Below the pieces are notes generated by a model. The model had not been told where the DNA came from. It made no database searches and saw only the letters and a list, made by a program, of their open reading frames with translations. From Microbacterium cremeum (GTDB lineage: Bacteria; Actinomycetota; Actinomycetes; Actinomycetales; Microbacteriaceae), in contig NZ_CP063812.1 in the NCBI RefSeq assembly GCF_015277855.1, positions 2,418,001-2,482,000 of the forward strand: DNA of 64,000 bases, written 5' to 3'. This document shows, in pieces, positions 43,888 to 52,894 of the stretch (positions are counted from its first letter, which is position 1; the number at the start of each line of letters is the position of its first letter). A program made the translations under genes and the position numbers.

Positions 43888-45875
43888 CCGGGCCCGCCCA
43901 CCCCTCGCTTCGAGAGATCGCCGCTCGCGGCATCCCGTTCGCCCTCATCGCCCGCGACGGCGCGACCGTCGAGCTGCTCACCGGCGACGTGGTCGACGTC
44001 GAGCTGCTCGGCGACATCCCGCTGCTCGACGAGGCCGGCACGCCGCGCGAGGTGCTCGCGCTCGTGCCGTACCGGCAGGTGCGCGAACGCGGGTTCGAAT
44101 GCCACGACGACGACGCGCCGCTTCGCTGCCTGATCGTCGGCGAACGGCTGGCGATTCCGCGCGACGAGGCACTGGCCCAGCTGCCGGCGGCGGCGATCCC
44201 GCTCGAGAGTCCCGGCTTCGACATCTCCGACGACGAGTACGCCGACATCGTGCGACGCGTCATCACTGACGAGATCGGCCGTGGCGAGGGCGCCAACTTC
44301 GTGATCCGGCGCGATTTCACCGCGGGAGTGCCGACGGATGCCGCCACCGCGGCGCTGACGTGGTTCCGGGCGCTCCTCGAGCACGAGCGGGGCGCCTACT
44401 GGACCTTCGCGGTCGTGACCCCCGGCCACGTCGCGGTCGGCGCCAGCCCCGAGGCGCACGTCAGCGCCCGCGACGGCGTGGTGACGATGAACCCGATCTC
44501 GGGCACGTTCCGTCACCCCGACGGTGGGGCCACCCGCGAGACGCTCACCGAGTTCCTCGAGTCGACGAAAGAGACCGAAGAGCTGTTCATGGTCGTCGAC
44601 GAAGAGCTCAAGATGATGAGCGCGGTGTGCTCCGACGGCGGCCGGATCACGGGACCGCACCTCAAGGAGATGTCGCGCCTCACCCATACCGAGTACGTGC
44701 TCCGCGGGCGCAGCCGGCTCGATCCGCGCGAGATCCTGCGCGAGACGATGTTCGCCCCCACGGTCACCGGATCGCCGATGCAGAACGCGTGCACGGTGAT
44801 CGCCCGTCACGAGCAGACGCCGCGCGGCTACTACTCCGGCGTCGCGGCCCTGTTCACGCCGCGCGAGGCGCAACCGGGTGACGCGGCGGACACGCAGTCT
44901 GGGGCCGGTGAGCCGACGCACGACCTCGACGCTCCGATCCTCATCCGCACCGCGTACCTGCAGGGCGGACGACTGCGCGTGCCGGTCGGCGCGACGCTGG
45001 TGCGCCACTCCGACCCGTTCGGCGAGGTCGGCGAGACCCACGGCAAGGCCGCGGGCGTGCTCGGCGCGATCGGCGCTGTGCCGCGCGACGCGGGGTCCGA
45101 GCCCGTCGTCGCGGAGTCCGAGCCTGTCGTCGCGGCGATCGCCGCCGATGCCGTGGATGAGGACGCTCCCGCCGCCGAGCCGCGGCGTCTCGCCGACGAC
45201 CCCGCGATCTCGGCGCTCCTGTCGTCGCGCAACGCGCGCCTCGCAGAGTTCTGGCTGAACCCCCAGGGCACCGGCGAGGCCGGCCCGTTCGCCGGTCGCA
45301 CGGCGCTGGTGGTGGACGCCGAAGACCGCTTCACGACCATGCTCGCGCACCAGCTGCGCCACCTCGGCCTGCACGTCGAGATCGCGCCGTGGAACGAGGT
45401 CACCGACGAGCAGATCGACGATGCAGAGCTCGTCGTGTCGGGCCCCGGGCCGGGCGACCCCCGCGACCCGCGGAATCCGCGCATGCGCCGCATGCGCGAG
45501 GTGGTGGCCCGCCGCCGGGCGACGCACCGGCCGCTGCTCGCGGTATGCCTGAGCCACCAGATCCTCGCCGACTCGCTCGGCGTCGAGCTGGCGCCCCTGG
45601 CCGCACCGCATCAGGGACTGCAGAAGACGGTCGACGTGTTCGGGACTCCGGCATCCATCGGCTTCTACAACACCTTCACCGCGCGCGTCTCGCCCGGGAC
45701 CACGGAGGTCGGTGGCGCGGAGGTCGCCGCGGATGCCGCAGGCGACGTGTACGCGCTGCGCGGGGCCGGTTTCGCCTCGGTGCAGGGCCACCTCGAGTCG
45801 ATCCTGTCGCGCGACGGCATGACGACGCTCGAGCGCCTCGTCGCGCACGCGCTGACCCCGTCCCCGGCTCGTTGA
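43884..45875 (+). CDS. fused anthranilate synthase (TrpE-TrpG, PhzE-like), 663 aa
   Basis: Converts chorismate and glutamine to anthranilate (or, in PhzE relatives, aminodeoxyisochorismate). The chorismate-binding domain covers about 1-400, with [26 protein letters not shown] and [10 protein letters not shown]. An Ala/Glu-rich linker (about 400-465) leads to a glutamine amidotransferase domain with [13 protein letters not shown], the catalytic Cys in AVCLSHQ (C555) and His/Glu in QGHLESIL. The trp attenuator upstream indicates tryptophan synthesis rather than a phenazine pathway, and no other trp or phz gene is in the window. The stop codon lies in a REP-like repeat. Confidence 0.9.
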   Translation: MTGPAHPSLREIAARGIPFALIARDGATVELLTGDVVDVELLGDIPLLDEAGTPREVLALVPYRQVRERGFECHDDDAPLRCLIVGERLAIPRDEALAQLPAAAIPLESPGFDISDDEYADIVRRVITDEIGRGEGANFVIRRDFTAGVPTDAATAALTWFRALLEHERGAYWTFAVVTPGHVAVGASPEAHVSARDGVVTMNPISGTFRHPDGGATRETLTEFLESTKETEELFMVVDEELKMMSAVCSDGGRITGPHLKEMSRLTHTEYVLRGRSRLDPREILRETMFAPTVTGSPMQNACTVIARHEQTPRGYYSGVAALFTPREAQPGDAADTQSGAGEPTHDLDAPILIRTAYLQGGRLRVPVGATLVRHSDPFGEVGETHGKAAGVLGAIGAVPRDAGSEPVVAESEPVVAAIAADAVDEDAPAAEPRRLADDPAISALLSSRNARLAEFWLNPQGTGEAGPFAGRTALVVDAEDRFTTMLAHQLRHLGLHVEIAPWNEVTDEQIDDAELVVSGPGPGDPRDPRNPRMRRMREVVARRRATHRPLLAVCLSHQILADSLGVELAPLAAPHQGLQKTVDVFGTPASIGFYNTFTARVSPGTTEVGGAEVAADAAGDVYALRGAGFASVQGHLESILSRDGMTTLERLVAHALTPSPAR

Positions 45876-45896
45876 GCGAGGCGCGCTCGACGACCT
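45868..45896 (+). repeat. REP-like element at the 3' end of the anthranilate synthase gene
   Basis: GCTCGTTGAGCGAGGCGCGC followed by TCGACGACC: the GTTGAGCGAG word supplies the last Arg codon and the TGA stop. It is the same family as 9058-9087 and 17762-17847. Confidence 0.6.
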
Positions 45897-45972
45897 GAGG
45901 CAGACGCAGGCGGGGCGGCGAGCCACCCGGGGGTGCCGATGTGGTCCGACGTCGACGGACTCCCCGGGAAGG

Positions 45973-47286
45973 TCAGAACAGCGTGATCGGGTTGACGATG
46001 TCGGCCAGGATCAGCACGCCGCCCATCGCGATCAGCGCGACCACGACGATGAACGTGAGCGGCACGAGCTTGGTGGCGTCGACCGGCTTGGGCGGCGGGA
46101 GGCGGAAGACCTTCGCCCACATCCGCTTGATGCCCTCCCACAGCGCCACGGCGATGTGCCCGCCGTCCAGCGGCAGCAGCGGGATGAGATTGAACACGAA
46201 CAGCGCGAGGTTCAGGGCCGCGAGCAGCTCCAGGAAGCCGGCGACGCGATTGAGCACCGGCGCGTCGGCGGCGGCGACTTCGCCCGACAGCCGCCCGGCT
46301 CCGACGATGCTGAGGGGACCGTTCGGGTCACGTTCGCCGCCTGTCACCATCGCGACGCCGGTATCCCACACCCTGACCGGCAGCTGGAGGATGATCCCCG
46401 AGACGGCGCCCGCGCGCTCGACGGCCAGCTGCGGGCCCGCCCAGATCGGCTGGCGCACATACTCCACCGTGGGACGGATGCCGACGAAGCCGACCTCGCC
46501 CGTCGTGGTGGTGCCGTCGGGCGCGGTGATCGTGCCCTCGATCGTCGCGGGCACCACGGTGAGGGACTCCTGCACGCCGTCGCGCTCGACCACGAGGACG
46601 AGCCGATCGCCCTGCGACTCCCGGATGATGGCGGACGCCTCGGCGAAGTCCGCGACCGGCTGCCCGTTCACCGAGAGGATCTTGTCGCCCGGCTCGATCC
46701 CGGCCCGCTCGGCGGGAGCGGTGGGGTCGTCGGCGGTGCACTCCGACGTCGAGGTCGCCGGCACGCACTCCGACAGAGCCGAGACGGTCGTGGTCGCCGT
46801 CTGCACACCGATGCCGGTCAGCAGGATCGCGAAGAGCACCATCGCGAACAGGAGGTTCATGACCGGTCCGCCGAGCATCACGACGATGCGCTTCCAGACG
46901 GGGAGGCGATAGAAGACGCGCCGGTCGCCGTCGCCCTCGAGCGTCTCGTCGTTGGCGTCCCTGGCGTCCTGGACCATCGTGGCGAAGAAACCGCCGCCGG
47001 CGCGACCGGTTCTCGCGCTCGACTCCTGAGCGTGCCGGAGGGCCGGCGACGGCGGGTACATCCCCGCCATCGAGATGTAGCCGCCGAGCGGGATGGCCTT
47101 CACGCCGTACTCGGTCTCGCCGATGCGACGCGACCACAGCGTCGGGCCGAAGCCGATCATGTACTGCCCGACGCGCACCCCGAACTTCTTCGCGGGCCAC
47201 AGGTGCCCCAGTTCGTGCAGCGCGATCGACACGGCGAGCCCCACGACCATGAGGACGACACCGATGACGAACGCGAGAACTTCCAC
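45973..47286 (-). CDS. rseP: site-2 intramembrane metalloprotease RseP/Rip1 family, 437 aa
   Basis: M50 protease cutting membrane-spanning regulators such as anti-sigma factors. Zinc-binding HELGH at residues 24-28 in the first helix, a PDZ domain in the periplasmic part ([20 protein letters not shown]), and the third zinc ligand in [15 protein letters not shown]. About four membrane helices. TAGCGT six bases before the GTG at 47286 supports that start over the GTG two codons upstream. Homologues in mycobacteria sit between dxr and ispG; here it is separated from both. Confidence 0.94.
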   Translation of the reverse strand: MEVLAFVIGVVLMVVGLAVSIALHELGHLWPAKKFGVRVGQYMIGFGPTLWSRRIGETEYGVKAIPLGGYISMAGMYPPSPALRHAQESSARTGRAGGGFFATMVQDARDANDETLEGDGDRRVFYRLPVWKRIVVMLGGPVMNLLFAMVLFAILLTGIGVQTATTTVSALSECVPATSTSECTADDPTAPAERAGIEPGDKILSVNGQPVADFAEASAIIRESQGDRLVLVVERDGVQESLTVVPATIEGTITAPDGTTTTGEVGFVGIRPTVEYVRQPIWAGPQLAVERAGAVSGIILQLPVRVWDTGVAMVTGGERDPNGPLSIVGAGRLSGEVAAADAPVLNRVAGFLELLAALNLALFVFNLIPLLPLDGGHIAVALWEGIKRMWAKVFRLPPPKPVDATKLVPLTFIVVVALIAMGGVLILADIVNPITLF

Positions 47287-47292
47287 ACGCAC

Positions 47293-47298
47293 ACGCTA
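47293..47298 (-). promoter_or_regulatory. -10 box TAGCGT of rseP
   Basis: TAGCGT on the minus strand ends six bases before the GTG at 47286, leaderless. Confidence 0.6.
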
Positions 47299-47349
47299 CC
47301 TGCGCCGGCCTTTGAGTTGGGTGTGACCGTGGTGCCCGCGCCCACTCGA

Positions 47350-47355
47350 TAGGCT
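47350..47355 (+). promoter_or_regulatory. -10 box TAGGCT of the membrane protein-ycnI unit
   Basis: TAGGCT, 16 bases before the GTG at 47372. Unlike its neighbours this gene has a short leader with a strong AGGAGG. Confidence 0.55.
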
Positions 47356-47371
47356 CGACCGAGGAGGAACC

Positions 47372-48076
47372 GTGACCCCACGCCATGTGCGCGCTCTGCG
47401 AGGCGCCGCCGCGGCATGGATCGCGACGTTCGTCGCCGCCACGGCCCACACGCTCGCGGGCGGTGGTGCGCCCTCGCCCGCACTGGTCGCGGCGGCCGGC
47501 ATCCTCGCGACGCCCTTCGCCGTCGCGCTCATCGGCCGCCGACCCGCCGCGTGGCGCGTGGGCGCCGCCGTGCTGGCGGCTCAGGCCTTCTTCCACGTCG
47601 CCTTCGCGCTGACCGCGGGGACGGACGCGACCGCGGTCTCCGCGTCGCACGACCACTACTTCGTCTCGGCAGGAGGCGGCGCGCTTCCGGCCTTCCTCGT
47701 GCCCGACGCGCCGATGCTCGCCGGACACCTCGTGGCGGCGGCCGCCACGGTCGTCGCGCTCGTCTCCGGTGAGCGGATGCTGCGAGCACTGGGCCGCGGC
47801 ATCCGTTCGATGTTCTCGCGCGTCCGCGCGGTCGCCGCGCTGCCCGCCGCACCCCGTCTCGTCGCGGTGCCACCGTTCCCGGCTCGCGCCGCCGCGACCG
47901 TGGTGCTGTCGGACGTGTCGCGGCGCGGCCGCCGCGCGTCGCCGCCGCGGTGCGCTGAGCGCCGCACGCCACTTCCCCGGCCGCCGCCGTCGCGCAGCGG
48001 GCGGGTGTCTTCTGCATTCCCGTGCGCGCCGCTGCCGCTTGCCGCCGCGCGCACCGACGACGAAAGAACACCATGA
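47372..48076 (+). CDS. membrane protein coupled to YcnI, 234 aa
   Basis: Four hydrophobic segments in the first 145 residues, with His-rich loops (FFHVAFAL, SASHDHYFVSAGG) that could bind metal, then an Arg/Pro-rich cytoplasmic tail. I do not recognise the family. AGGAGG precedes the GTG at 47372. The stop overlaps the ycnI start (ATGA), so the two proteins are made together and this one is probably part of the same copper-related function; that is inference. Confidence 0.75.
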   Translation: MTPRHVRALRGAAAAWIATFVAATAHTLAGGGAPSPALVAAAGILATPFAVALIGRRPAAWRVGAAVLAAQAFFHVAFALTAGTDATAVSASHDHYFVSAGGGALPAFLVPDAPMLAGHLVAAAATVVALVSGERMLRALGRGIRSMFSRVRAVAALPAAPRLVAVPPFPARAAATVVLSDVSRRGRRASPPRCAERRTPLPRPPPSRSGRVSSAFPCAPLPLAAARTDDERTP

Positions 48077-48789
48077 ACACTGTCCTCTCGACCACCCGTA
48101 TCCGCCGCGTCGCCCTCGGCGGCCTCGCCGGCCTGGCGCTCGCCGTCGCCGCCCCGCTCGCGGCGTCCGCACACGTCCATGTCGATCCCGGCACCGCGAG
48201 CGCCGGCGGCACCGCGACCCTCGCCTTCTCGTTCTCGCACGGCTGCGACGGTTCCCCCACGACCTCGCTGGCGATCGACATCCCCGAGGGAGTCGGCAAT
48301 GCGACGCCCGTCGTCCAGGGCGGCTGGACGATCCAGCGCGAGACGGACGCGGACGGCGTGCCCACGCGCGTCGTCTTCACCGCCGGCACGCCGATCGAGG
48401 ACCACCTGAAGGCGAGCGTCTCGATGGACGTGCTGTTCGACGAGTCCGCGGCGGGCACGCCGATCGCCTTCCCGGTGACCCAGACCTGCGTCGCCGGTGA
48501 GACCGCCTGGACCCAGGTCGCCGCCGACGGCGAAGATCCGCACGATCTCGACGCGCCCGCACCCGTGGTCGAGGTCGGCGAGCCGGCCGCCGACGCCGGC
48601 CACGACGGCGCGGGCGACGGTCACGACGACGACGCGGCGTCCGACGACGCGGCGGCCGAGGCATCCGGAACCGCCCCCACGGGCACGACGGACGCCGACC
48701 CGGTCGCCCGCTGGCTCGCCGCGGGCGGACTCGCCGCCGGCGTCGCCGCCCTCGTGGTCGTCCTGGTGCGAGGCCGCCGCAAGGCCTGA
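48073..48789 (+). CDS. ycnI: YcnI family copper-associated exported protein, 238 aa
   Basis: A Sec signal peptide ends ASAHVHVDP, so cleavage after ASA leaves an N-terminal His, the residue that binds Cu(II) in the YcnI/DUF1775 domain. The DUF1775 domain covers about 34-165 (GTATLAFSFSHGCDG, VVFTAGTP, PVTQTCVAGE). A His/Asp-rich stretch (DAGHDGAGDGHDDDA) and a C-terminal membrane helix with RGRRK follow, placing it on the outer face of the membrane. In Bacillus it is linked to copper uptake and homeostasis. Start ATG at 48073, coupled to the gene upstream. Confidence 0.9.
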   Translation: MNTVLSTTRIRRVALGGLAGLALAVAAPLAASAHVHVDPGTASAGGTATLAFSFSHGCDGSPTTSLAIDIPEGVGNATPVVQGGWTIQRETDADGVPTRVVFTAGTPIEDHLKASVSMDVLFDESAAGTPIAFPVTQTCVAGETAWTQVAADGEDPHDLDAPAPVVEVGEPAADAGHDGAGDGHDDDAASDDAAAEASGTAPTGTTDADPVARWLAAGGLAAGVAALVVVLVRGRRKA

Positions 48790-48795
48790 CGCATC

Positions 48796-48873
48796 GCGAG
48801 ATCAGGTGATCTCGCCTGCGCAGGACGATTCCCCCGTGAAACGTCCTGCCTGCGCGAGATCACCTGATCTCGC
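48796..48873. repeat. long nested inverted repeat downstream of ycnI
   Basis: Left arm 48796-48827 and right arm 48842-48873, 32 bases each with a 4-base mismatch, spacer 14. Each arm itself contains a palindrome: GCGAGATCAGGTGATCTCGC on the left and GCGAGATCACCTGATCTCGC on the right. Not followed by a T tract; a REP/BIME-type element is likely. Confidence 0.75.
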
Positions 48874-48939
48874 GCGACCGGGGCGAAGCCACCGCGCGAC
48901 CGGGGCGAAGCCACCGCGCGGGCCCGGGGCGAAGCCACG
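48872..48939 (+). repeat. three tandem 22-24-bp repeats
   Basis: Units at 48872-48893 and 48894-48915 are identical; a third at 48916-48939 is a 24-base variant. All share GGGGCGAAGCCAC. They directly abut the nested inverted repeat and lie between ycnI and the Mur ligase. Confidence 0.8.
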
Positions 48940-48985
48940 GTCCGCGCGTGGCGCACGGTGCGACGGGTGAGAAGATGGAGGCGCC

Positions 48986-50650
48986 ATGCCGACCGACGCG
49001 CCCTCCTCCCTTCCCCCCGTGCTCCGCCCGGACGCGCCGCCGACCCACTCGCTCGCAGACCTCGCCGCACGTTTCGCGGTCGACGTGCGCGGCGACGTCA
49101 GCGCGACGACCCTCACCGGAGTGACCCTTGCGACCGCCGACCTGCGACCCGGCGACGTCTTCGTCGCCGTCCGGGGCGTCAACCGGCACGGAGCCGAGTT
49201 CGCCGCGGCCGCCGCCGAGAAGGGCGCCGTGGCCGTGGTGACGGATGCCGCCGGCGCCGACGTCGCCGCCGCGAGCGGGCTTCCGGTGGTCCTGGTGGAC
49301 GACCCCCGCGCGCTCCTCGGCGAGCTGTCGGCCTGGGTCTACGGCACCGGCCGCGACGACGACCTGCCGCTCCTGTTCGGCACGACAGGGACGAACGGCA
49401 AGACGAGCGTGTCTCACCTGCTCGAGGGCATCCTCGGGCAGCTCGGCGCGGTCACCGGCCTCTCGTCGACCGCCGAGCGCCATATCGCGGGCCAGGTCGT
49501 CGTATCGCGCCTCACGACCCCCGAGGCGTACGAGATGCACTCTCTCCTCGCCCTCATGCGCGAGCGGGGCGTCGAGGCGGTGGCCGTCGAGGTGAGCGCG
49601 CAGGCGCTCAGCCGCCGCCGCGTCGACGGCATCGTATTCGACGTCGCGGGCTTCACCAACCTCACGCACGACCACCTCGACGACTACGCCGACATGCGCG
49701 AGTACTTCGAGGCCAAGCTTCCGCTGTTCCGCCCGGAGCGGGCGCGCCGCGCCGTCGTGTGCGTCGACTCCGAGCAGGGCGCCGAGGTCGTCTCCCGCAG
49801 CGAGGTGCCGACGGTCACGGTCGGCACGCCGGCGCTCGCATCGGATCCGGATGCCGCGGCCACCGCGGACTGGGTGGTCGACATCCTCGACGAGCGCCAG
49901 GTGGGCACCGAGTTCCGCCTCACGGCCCGCGACGGGCGGACGCTCACGACCCTCGTCCCCGTGATCGGACGCCACATGGCCGCCAACGCGGGCCTCGCGA
50001 TCGTCATGATCCTCGAGGGCGGCTACGCGTGGGAGCGCATCGCCGGGGCTCTCGACGGGCAGCGCATCGAGGCGTACCTCCCCGGTCGCACCGAGCTCGT
50101 CTCGGGCGAGACCGGTCCGGCCGTCTACGTCGACTTCGGGCACTCCCCCGACGCGTTCGAGAAGACGCTGGCCGCGGTGCGGCGCGTGACCCCCGGCAAG
50201 GTGGTCATGCTCTTCGGCGCCGACGGCGACCGCGACGCCACCAAGCGCCACGACATGGGCCGCACCGCCGTGCTCGGCAGCGACATCCTGATCGTCACCG
50301 ACCACCACCCGCGCCACGAGGACCCCGACTCGATCCGGGCGACGCTCCTCGAGGGTGCGCGCCGCGCGCAGCCGGACGCCGAGATCCACGAGTTCTCACC
50401 GCCGGAGCGCGCCATCGTCGAGGCCGTCGCGATGGTGGGCGACGGCGACGCGATCCTGTGGGCCGGCCCCGGCCACCAGGACTACCGAGACATCCGTGGC
50501 GTGCGCACCCCGTACTCGGCACGCGAGCTCGCCCGGCGCGCGCTGCGGGATGCCGGGTGGCCCGTGCCCGAGCCGCACTGGCCGGTGCCGTATCCGCAGC
50601 ACGAGACCCCGGCATCCGACCCCCTCCGCCCGGCGTTCCCGGACGCCTGA
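48986..50650 (+). CDS. Mur ligase family protein (MurE-like), 554 aa
   Basis: ATP-dependent amide ligase of peptidoglycan precursor synthesis, or a relative. MurE order: N-terminal UDP-MurNAc domain (TLATADLRPGDVFVAVRGVNRHG), P-loop FGTTGTNGKTSVSHLLE, VEVSAQALSRRRVDGIVFDV, FTNLTHDHLDDY, and the C-terminal domain with LFGADGDRD and TDHHPRHEDPDSIR. The last segment corresponds to the DNPR amino-acid motif but reads DHHPR, and the usual EVSSHAL reads EVSAQAL, so the third-position amino acid is uncertain. It lies outside a division/cell-wall cluster and may be a second MurE-like copy. GGAGG four bases before the ATG. Confidence 0.82.
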   Translation: MPTDAPSSLPPVLRPDAPPTHSLADLAARFAVDVRGDVSATTLTGVTLATADLRPGDVFVAVRGVNRHGAEFAAAAAEKGAVAVVTDAAGADVAAASGLPVVLVDDPRALLGELSAWVYGTGRDDDLPLLFGTTGTNGKTSVSHLLEGILGQLGAVTGLSSTAERHIAGQVVVSRLTTPEAYEMHSLLALMRERGVEAVAVEVSAQALSRRRVDGIVFDVAGFTNLTHDHLDDYADMREYFEAKLPLFRPERARRAVVCVDSEQGAEVVSRSEVPTVTVGTPALASDPDAAATADWVVDILDERQVGTEFRLTARDGRTLTTLVPVIGRHMAANAGLAIVMILEGGYAWERIAGALDGQRIEAYLPGRTELVSGETGPAVYVDFGHSPDAFEKTLAAVRRVTPGKVVMLFGADGDRDATKRHDMGRTAVLGSDILIVTDHHPRHEDPDSIRATLLEGARRAQPDAEIHEFSPPERAIVEAVAMVGDGDAILWAGPGHQDYRDIRGVRTPYSARELARRALRDAGWPVPEPHWPVPYPQHETPASDPLRPAFPDA

Positions 50651-50729
50651 CGCGCCGCCGTCCTCACCGTCGCGGCCGGGGATCTCGGCCACGTGCCAGG
50701 ATCGGCCGTCGCTCGACTCCGCCGAGGGG

Positions 50730-51815
50730 TCAGGAGGCCGCCGCGATGACCTTGTCGGCCGTCTCGCGCGCCCAGCGCTCGGCTTCCGTCAGCGCGTCGC
50801 GGGTGAGCGCGGCGGGCGCCTCGTGCGCGTCGACCACGCGTGAGACCGTGTCGACGATGCCGAGGAAGCCGAGCCGGCCCTCGTGGAACGCGTCGACCGC
50901 TTGCTCGTTGGCGGCGTTGAACACGGCGGGGTAGGTGCCGCCGGCTCGGCCCACCTGCTTGGCCAGGCGCACTGCGGGGAACGCCTCGTCGTCGAGCGGC
51001 TCGAACGTCCACGACGTCGCCGCCCGCCAGTCGAGGGGGCGCCCGACGCCGGCGACGCGGTGCGGCCAGTCCAGGCCGAGCGAGATCGGCAGCCGCATGT
51101 CGGGGGGCGAGGCCTGGGCGATCGTCGAGCCGTCGACGAACTCCACCATCGAGTGGACGATCGACTGCGGATGCACCACCACCTCGATCTCGGAGTACGG
51201 AACGTCGAACAGCAGGTGGGCCTCGATCACCTCGAGGCCCTTGTTCACGAGCGTCGCGGAGTTCGTGGTGACGACGCGGCCCATGTTCCACGTGGGGTGC
51301 GCGAGCGCCTCGTCGGCGGTGACGTCGGCGAGCGACGCGCGCGTGCGGCCGCGGAAGGGACCTCCGGATGCCGTCAGCACGAGCCGGCGGACCTCGTCGC
51401 GGTCTCCCGCCCGCAACGCCTGCGCGAGCGCCGAATGCTCCGAGTCGACGGGCACGATCTGGCCCGGCGCGGCGATGGCCGTCACCAGCTCGCCGCCCAC
51501 GATGAGCGACTCCTTGTTCGCGAGCGCCAGCGTCCGGCCGGCTTCGAGCGCGGCGAGCGTCGGACCGAGGCCCACCGAGCCCGTGATGCCGTTGAGGACG
51601 ACATCCGCCTCGACGTCACGGACCAGCTGCTCGGCCTCGACCGCTCCCAGCGCGGTGTGCTCGACACCCAGTTCCGCCGCCTGCGCGCCGAGCGTCTCGC
51701 GGTCCGAGCCCGCGGCGAGACCCACCACCTCGAATCGGCGGGGGTTCGCCCGCACGACATCAAGGGCCTGAGTGCCGATCGATCCCGTCGAGCCGAGGAT
51801 GAGGACGCGCCGCAT
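50730..51815 (-). CDS. dxr: 1-deoxy-D-xylulose-5-phosphate reductoisomerase, 361 aa
   Basis: The committed MEP-pathway step, NADPH-dependent conversion of DXP to MEP. Signatures: [17 protein letters not shown] (NADPH), [55 protein letters not shown]. Normal length. The ATG at 51815 lies six bases after TAGGCT. In this genome it is detached from rseP (3.4 kb away) and ispG (8.4 kb). Confidence 0.96.
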   Translation of the reverse strand: MRRVLILGSTGSIGTQALDVVRANPRRFEVVGLAAGSDRETLGAQAAELGVEHTALGAVEAEQLVRDVEADVVLNGITGSVGLGPTLAALEAGRTLALANKESLIVGGELVTAIAAPGQIVPVDSEHSALAQALRAGDRDEVRRLVLTASGGPFRGRTRASLADVTADEALAHPTWNMGRVVTTNSATLVNKGLEVIEAHLLFDVPYSEIEVVVHPQSIVHSMVEFVDGSTIAQASPPDMRLPISLGLDWPHRVAGVGRPLDWRAATSWTFEPLDDEAFPAVRLAKQVGRAGGTYPAVFNAANEQAVDAFHEGRLGFLGIVDTVSRVVDAHEAPAALTRDALTEAERWARETADKVIAAAS

Positions 51816-51821
51816 CCGGCC

Positions 51822-51827
51822 AGCCTA
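51822..51827 (-). promoter_or_regulatory. -10 box TAGGCT of dxr
   Basis: TAGGCT on the minus strand ends six bases before the dxr ATG, leaderless, and lies just outside the stop codon of the FKBP gene upstream. Confidence 0.62.
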
Positions 51828-51839
51828 TCGAGAGGCCCC

Positions 51840-52781
51840 CTACTCGGCGGGCTTGGCCTCGATGATCTCGACGACGAACACGAGAGTCTGCGCGCCGAGC
51901 TCGTGGGCTGCCGGGTCCTCGCCGTAGCCGCAGGCCGGCGGCATCGAGACGAGCACCTTCGAACCGACCGTCTGCCCCTCCAGCGCCCGCTGGAAGCCGG
52001 CGACGACACCGGTCGTCTGGAACTCGGCGGGCTCGCCACGCTCCCAGCTCGAGTCGAACACGGTGGAGTCGCTCCACTTCATCCCGGTGTAGTTCACCGT
52101 GACGGTGTCGCCCGGCTCGACGACGTCGCCGTCGCCTTCCTCGAGCACCTCGATCTGGACCTCGGCCGGCGGCTCGGTCGCGGGGATCGTGATGGTCGGC
52201 ACGCCCTCCGCCGAGAACTCGACCGACGGGAAGTCGGCGCCCGGCTCGCCCACGGCGCACCAGTCGGCCGCGGGAGTCACTCCGAGCACGTCGATCACGT
52301 AGACGAGCGCGCCGTTGCCCGTGTCGGGCACGGTCATCACGATGCGCGTGCCTTCGGCTGCGCACCCGAAGAACTGGTCGGCGCCGGAGCCGACCGTGAT
52401 CGGCATCGCGGGCAGCGGGGAGTCCCCGAAGCCGCCCGACTGCAGCGACTCGCCGGACGTCGCGTCGAAGACCGCGAGCGCGTACGAGACGTAGTCGCCG
52501 TCCTGGATCTCGGTGCCGTCGCCCTCGACCACGATCGCGCGCTCGGCGCTCTCGATCTCGAGGGGCGCCTCGAACTCGGCGGTCGCCGACTCGCCGACCT
52601 CGCCGCTCACGGTGACCGCCGCGGCAGTGTCGCCCTCGGGAGCCGCCACCGAACAGAGGTCGGTGGCCGACGTCGCATCAGGGGAGGGCGTCCCGGATCC
52701 CTCGGGTGAGCCCGAGCATCCTGCGAGCAGGAGGGCCGTCAGTGCGGCGGCGGACAGGGCGGCGAGCGGGCGAATGCGCAC
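51840..52781 (-). CDS. FKBP-type peptidyl-prolyl isomerase, lipoprotein, 313 aa
   Basis: A signal with lipobox LLLAGC (Cys at about residue 22) and a Ser/Pro/Thr linker, then two FKBP-like halves. The N-terminal half is divergent. The C-terminal half (about 205-313) is canonical: GDTVTVNYTGMKW, VFDSSWERGEPAEF, VVAGFQRALEGQTVGSKVLVSMPPACGYG. It should catalyse prolyl isomerisation of exported proteins on the outer membrane face. GTG start at 52781 with TTGAGG upstream. It ends 25 bp before the dxr start, same strand. Confidence 0.9.
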   Translation of the reverse strand: MRIRPLAALSAAALTALLLAGCSGSPEGSGTPSPDATSATDLCSVAAPEGDTAAAVTVSGEVGESATAEFEAPLEIESAERAIVVEGDGTEIQDGDYVSYALAVFDATSGESLQSGGFGDSPLPAMPITVGSGADQFFGCAAEGTRIVMTVPDTGNGALVYVIDVLGVTPAADWCAVGEPGADFPSVEFSAEGVPTITIPATEPPAEVQIEVLEEGDGDVVEPGDTVTVNYTGMKWSDSTVFDSSWERGEPAEFQTTGVVAGFQRALEGQTVGSKVLVSMPPACGYGEDPAAHELGAQTLVFVVEIIEAKPAE

Positions 52782-52882
52782 GTGACAACCTCAAGTCGAT
52801 GGAAACGGAGCCTCCATCCTCCCCCATCTTTCCTCTGGCTGCGCTGAGAACGGCCATGCCGATACCGGAATGGAATCGGGAG

Positions 52883-52888
52883 TACCCT
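52883..52888 (+). promoter_or_regulatory. -10 box TACCCT of the acyltransferase gene
   Basis: TACCCT ends six bases before the GTG at 52895; this decides the start over the longer upstream frame. Confidence 0.58.
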
Positions 52889-52894
52889 CGACGG

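Noticed and set aside
43884..45875. Phenazine biosynthesis locus, based on PhzE-like architecture
   Set aside because: No other phz genes are present and the leader senses tryptophan, so a role in Trp synthesis is more likely.
42372..45926. Upstream extension of ispG by more than 1100 codons
   Set aside because: The frame is open only by chance through ltrA and the anthranilate synthase gene on the other strand; a promoter with -10 box lies right before the GTG at 42371.
48872..48939. CRISPR array
   Set aside because: The three repeats are directly adjacent with no spacers, and no cas genes occur in the window.
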